Part shown: piece after piece, positions 61,031 to 64,000 of the stretch | Position numbering within the stretch: position 1 is the first letter of the stretch | Layout: each line of letters begins with the position of its first letter | Assembly (NCBI RefSeq): GCF_009858245.1 | Contig: NZ_VMSB01000001.1 | Coordinates: 2,356,001-2,420,000 of the forward strand | Direction of reading: 5' to 3' | DNA length: 64,000 bases | Source of the DNA: Ornithinibacter aureus | GTDB lineage: Bacteria; Actinomycetota; Actinomycetes; Actinomycetales; Dermatophilaceae | Notes under the pieces: generated by a model | What the model was told of the DNA's origin: nothing | The model's database searches: none | The model's input: only the letters and a program-made list of their open reading frames with translations | Program-made: the position numbers and the translations under genes

Positions 61031-62608
61031 ATGCCGTCCGCTCAGCACCCGTCGCCGTCCCACCCGCCGCTGTCCGTACCTCCCCAGGCATCGCCTCCGA
61101 CCGACCGCCCGTTCTCCGCGCCCGCCCAGGCGTCGGCACCGCCGCAGCCGCCGCACCCGCCGGTGTGCACGATCGTGCCGCCGTACCTCCTCGAGGCGCT
61201 GGCCTCCTCGGACGACCCGCACGTCGCCGCGCACGCCCAGGCCACGCTCGACGTCGATGCCGAGCTGCGCGAGGCCCGCGGCATCGAGCTGCGCCCCTCG
61301 AGCGCCGCACCCAGGCGCAAGAAGCGACCGCCGCGCCCGGCGCGCGGCACCGCCGACGCGCCGCAGCGAGCCATCCACGACGCCGAGCGGGGCACCACCC
61401 TTCCCGGCACCCTCGTGCGCAGCGAGGGCGACGCCGACACCGGTGACCGTGAGGTCCGTGAGGCCTACGACGGGCTCGGCGCCACCTGGGACCTCTGGCA
61501 GGACACCTACGGCCGCAACTCCCTCGACGGCCGCGGCCTGCCCCTCATCGCCACGGTGCACTTCAGCCGCGACTACGACAACGCCTTCTGGGACGGCACC
61601 CAGATGGTCTTCGGCGACGGTGACGGCGTGGTCTTCCTGCCCTTCACCCGCAGCCTCGACGTCATCGGCCACGAGCTCGCGCACGGCGTCACCCAGTTCA
61701 CCTCGGGCCTGAACTACCAGGACCAGTCCGGTGCCCTCAACGAGTCGGTCTCCGACGTCTTCGGGGTGCTCGTCAAGCAGCGCCTGCTCGGTCAGAGCAC
61801 CGACCAGGCCGACTGGCTCATCGGCGCCGACCTGCTCGGCCCCGACGTCAAGGGTGTCGCGATCCGCTCGATGGCCGCCCCCGGCACCGCCTACGACGAC
61901 CCGCGCCTGGGACGCGACCCGCAGCCGGGCCACATGCGCGACTACGTCGACACCCAGGACGACAACGGCGGCGTCCACATCAACTCCGGCATCCCGAACA
62001 AGGCTTTCCACGTCGTCGCGACCACGCTCGGCGGCAACGCCTGGGAGGCCGCCGGACAGGTCTGGTTCGACACCATCACCGGCGACATCAGCGCCGACTG
62101 CGACTTCGAGACCTTCGCCGCGCTCACGGTCAAGGCCGCCACAGCCCGCCACGGGGCTGGGTCCGAGGTGGTCGCCGCCGTGCGCGCGGGCTGGGTCGCG
62201 GTCGGTCTCGCGGATGCCGTCGCCCAGCCTGACGCGGACCCCTCACCGTCCGGGGGCGGCCAGGGCTCCCCCGCCACACCGTCCAGCCCGGCGGAGCCCG
62301 CGCCGAAGAAGCCGACCTCGGGCACGCAGGTCAACGTCCGTCGCACCGGAGGATTCGCGGGTCGCACCGTGGAGCGCACGGTCACCCTCGGTGAGCTGCC
62401 GCAGGCTGATGCCAAGGCCTGGCGGTCCCTCCTGGCCGATGACCACCTGCCGGCGCTCGCGGGCCGGGCCTCCGGCGGCTCCCGGATGCCCGACAGCTTC
62501 TGCTACGGCGTGCGGTGCGACGCCCCGCCGATCGACGTCGAGCTGCCCGAGCCGCACCTCACCGACGAGGTGCGCACCCTGCTCGAGCGCACCCTGGCCG
62601 CCGACTGA
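61031..62608 (+). CDS. M4-family metalloprotease with C-terminal emfourin-like domain
   Basis: A 525-residue protein without a signal peptide. A Pro-rich N-terminus precedes a protealysin-like thermolysin domain: zinc motif HELAHG, the NESVSDVFG third-ligand block and the GGVHINSGIPNKAF block. A Pro/Ser linker leads to about 95 residues (NVRRTGGFAGRTVERTV, DSFCYGV) that resemble emfourin, a protein inhibitor of protealysin-like enzymes usually encoded next door. I infer a self-inhibiting fusion; the inhibitor call is from remembered family features. Confidence 0.82.
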   Translation: MPSAQHPSPSHPPLSVPPQASPPTDRPFSAPAQASAPPQPPHPPVCTIVPPYLLEALASSDDPHVAAHAQATLDVDAELREARGIELRPSSAAPRRKKRPPRPARGTADAPQRAIHDAERGTTLPGTLVRSEGDADTGDREVREAYDGLGATWDLWQDTYGRNSLDGRGLPLIATVHFSRDYDNAFWDGTQMVFGDGDGVVFLPFTRSLDVIGHELAHGVTQFTSGLNYQDQSGALNESVSDVFGVLVKQRLLGQSTDQADWLIGADLLGPDVKGVAIRSMAAPGTAYDDPRLGRDPQPGHMRDYVDTQDDNGGVHINSGIPNKAFHVVATTLGGNAWEAAGQVWFDTITGDISADCDFETFAALTVKAATARHGAGSEVVAAVRAGWVAVGLADAVAQPDADPSPSGGGQGSPATPSSPAEPAPKKPTSGTQVNVRRTGGFAGRTVERTVTLGELPQADAKAWRSLLADDHLPALAGRASGGSRMPDSFCYGVRCDAPPIDVELPEPHLTDEVRTLLERTLAAD

Positions 62609-62666
62609 CGCCAGCGACTGACGCGGCCGACTGACCACCCCGACCACCCGGCATACGATCGGCGCC

Positions 62667-63155
62667 ATGAGCGAGCCCGACCCGCGCACCCTGCGCCGCA
62701 CCGACTTCGACGCCGTGCGCCCCGTGCCCACCCGCTGGTCGGACAACGACATGTTCGGCCACCTCAACAATGCGGTCTACCTCGAGCTGTTCGACAGCGT
62801 CCTCAACGGGTGGATGCAGGAGGAGACCGGCATCGACGAGATGGTCGCGCCCACCCTCGGGGTCGTCGCCGAGACGAGCTGCCGCTACTACCGCGAGGTC
62901 GCCTTCCCGACCACGCTCGACGTCGGGGTGCGCGCCAAGCGGATCGGCACCACCAGCGTCGTCTTCGAGTTCGGGGTCTTCTCCCCCGGGGTCGACGAGA
63001 TCGCCGCGCACGGCCTGTGGGCGCAGGTCTACGTCGACCGCGAGACGCGTCGCCCGGTTCCGATCCCGGATGCCGTGCGCAAACACCTCGAGGCCGCCGT
63101 CACCGCCCGCGCCGCCCGTGCTGCCACCCCCGACACTGCCGGGAGCCCGCGCTGA
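62667..63155 (+). CDS. Acyl-CoA thioesterase, hot-dog fold
   Basis: A 162-residue 4HBT-type thioesterase (RWSDNDMFGHLNNAVYLELFDS). TACGAT at 62654-62659 lies seven bases ahead of the ATG (leaderless). Its stop overlaps the possible CTG start of the next gene. Confidence 0.88.
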   Translation: MSEPDPRTLRRTDFDAVRPVPTRWSDNDMFGHLNNAVYLELFDSVLNGWMQEETGIDEMVAPTLGVVAETSCRYYREVAFPTTLDVGVRAKRIGTTSVVFEFGVFSPGVDEIAAHGLWAQVYVDRETRRPVPIPDAVRKHLEAAVTARAARAATPDTAGSPR

Positions 63156-63814
63156 GCACGAACGGTGCGCCCCGGCATCCGGTCGCCGACCTGCTCGTGC
63201 ATGCCTGGCGCGGCCCACGCGACGACGTCGACGGGTCGTGGCAGCGCGTCGCGCCGTGGCACCCGCGGGCGCACGCCGTCGTCGCGGTGACCGGGCGCGC
63301 CATGATCACCGCGCCCGACGACGTCAGCGACGCCGACCTCGAGGCCCTCGGGGTCGACGGCTTCGGCCAGGCGCACGACCCGCGCGTGATGACCCGCCTC
63401 GCAGGCCCGACCGGGTGGGTCGACGTGTTGGATGCCGTGCTGCTCGCCTCGGGCACCGGGTCGCCGGACCCGCGCGTCGTGCCGCGCCCGGACCTCATCG
63501 ACCACCCGCGGGTGCGCCACGCGGTGCCGATCCGCAGCGACGTGCGGGTGTACGGCTTCGAGGGTGACGACGAGTCGGTGCTGACCCTCGGGGTCGGGCT
63601 CGGCGGCCTCGCGGAAATGAGTCTTCAGGTGGGGCCGAACCGCCGCGGTCAGGGCCTGGGCACGGTGCTGGCCGCTGCCGCCAGGGGCCTGGTGCCGTTC
63701 GACGAGCCGGTCGTGGCGTGCGTGTCACCCGCGAACGTGCCGAGCCTGCGGGCGCTGCTGAGCGCCGGGTTCGACCCCGTCGGCTCCGTGCAGGTCTACC
63801 TCCCCGACCGCTGA
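63152..63814 (+). CDS. GNAT-family acetyltransferase, possible CTG start
   Basis: About 220 residues with a C-terminal GNAT acetyl-CoA motif (LQVGPNRRGQGLGTVLAAAARG). In this frame no ATG, GTG or TTG is visible near the expected start. A CTG at 63152 overlaps the thioesterase TGA as CTGA, and GGGAG lies five bases ahead, so CTG initiation with translational coupling is likely. A GTG further in would give a shorter protein. Substrate unknown. Confidence 0.75.
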   Translation: MSTNGAPRHPVADLLVHAWRGPRDDVDGSWQRVAPWHPRAHAVVAVTGRAMITAPDDVSDADLEALGVDGFGQAHDPRVMTRLAGPTGWVDVLDAVLLASGTGSPDPRVVPRPDLIDHPRVRHAVPIRSDVRVYGFEGDDESVLTLGVGLGGLAEMSLQVGPNRRGQGLGTVLAAAARGLVPFDEPVVACVSPANVPSLRALLSAGFDPVGSVQVYLPDR

Positions 63815-63902
63815 CCGAGGCCTTCGGGCACTGGCACCTCGGGGCATCTCAAGGGCCGCAGCGAGCGTTCCCTGCTCAGGTGGAGCGCAAGCCCACCATT
63901 GC

Positions 63903-64000
63903 TCAGGCGGCGCTGAGCGTGGAGAGCAGGGTGTCCGCCACGGCATCCGCGGCCGTCTCGTCGACGTGCGACACGGAGATGGTGACGAAGCCGTTGGGAC
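63903..64000 (-). CDS. Unidentified protein, C-terminal fragment
   Basis: The last 32 codons of a minus-strand gene that enters from the right edge (PNGFVTISVSHVDETAADAVADTLL to a TGA at 63903). Too short to assign. The 88 bp between it and the GNAT gene hold no clear gene. Confidence 0.5.
   Translation of the reverse strand, partial: PNGFVTISVSHVDETAADAVADTLLSTLSAA

Noticed and set aside
1-64000. tRNA, rRNA, insertion sequences or prophage genes.
   Set aside because: I looked through the intergenic gaps and gene products and saw no cloverleaf with CCA-type ends, no rRNA-like stretches, and no transposase or phage structural genes. Small structured RNAs could be missed by eye.

Overview
This is a high-GC (by eye about 70% G+C) window from a monoderm actinobacterium. 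The gene order pcnA - NUDIX - murJ - pseudokinase - sigM - anti-sigma - trxB - trxA - parB - parA - rsmG - jag - yidC - yidD - rnpA - rpmH - dnaA - dnaN - gnd - recF - dciA is the classic actinobacterial chromosome-origin neighbourhood. Five parS sites and a DnaA-box-rich dnaA-dnaN gap put the replication origin at about 39.9-40.3 kb. I infer an order Micrococcales, Intrasporangiaceae-like organism, but nothing here fixes the genus. TAnnnT boxes 6-8 nt ahead of many start codons suggest frequent leaderless transcription.

Region 1 (1-22.4 kb) is a Tad/Flp pilus locus. A minus-strand operon (14973 to 6529) with overlapping stop/start codons encodes a zinc-ribbon protein, CpaB, a CpaE ATPase whose reading frame continues into a TadE pseudopilin, a second TadE, the CpaF ATPase, TadB, TadC and a histidine kinase/LuxR regulator pair. 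The Flp pilin and a TadG-like protein follow, and the prepilin peptidase lies at 19.3-20.0 kb. Three large proteins, an SGNH hydrolase and two related proteins of unknown fold, start with the same class III prepilin cleavage motif (G|xxxxEY) as the Flp pilin. All four Flp-leader genes carry a GGGNCC-N2-GGNCCC box upstream, 33 bp from a TAnnnT hexamer in three cases. I infer one regulon that exports pilin-tethered cargo. A tandemly duplicated OmpA-domain/lipoprotein gene pair lies in the same region.

Region 2 (22.5-44.8 kb) is the conserved origin core described above. Its oddities are a 42-bp tandem repeat array between oriC and dnaN, parS sites inside the parA coding sequence, and a 19-bp palindromic word repeated at 31.6 and 44.2 kb.

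Region 3 (44.8-46.3 kb) is a repeat-rich junction. It holds three families of short palindromic or interspersed repeats and a 5'-truncated DUF1801 gene framed by two inverted copies of one element.

Region 4 (46.2-61.0 kb) is a complete phenol meta-cleavage module: a XylT-type ferredoxin, catechol 2,3-dioxygenase, a multicomponent phenol hydroxylase (DmpLMNOP type), two IclR regulators, then hydratase, acetaldehyde dehydrogenase, aldolase, decarboxylase, tautomerase and hydroxymuconic semialdehyde dehydrogenase. Together these would take phenol to pyruvate and acetyl-CoA. Matching CGTTCC-N7-GGAACG palindromes precede both operons and the IclR pair. Copies of one repeat family sit at both ends of the module.

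Region 5 (61.0-64.0 kb) has an M4 metalloprotease with an apparent emfourin-type inhibitor domain at its C-terminus, a thioesterase, a GNAT protein with a possible CTG start, and the 3' end of an unidentified gene. I saw no rRNA, tRNA, CRISPR array, insertion sequence or prophage.
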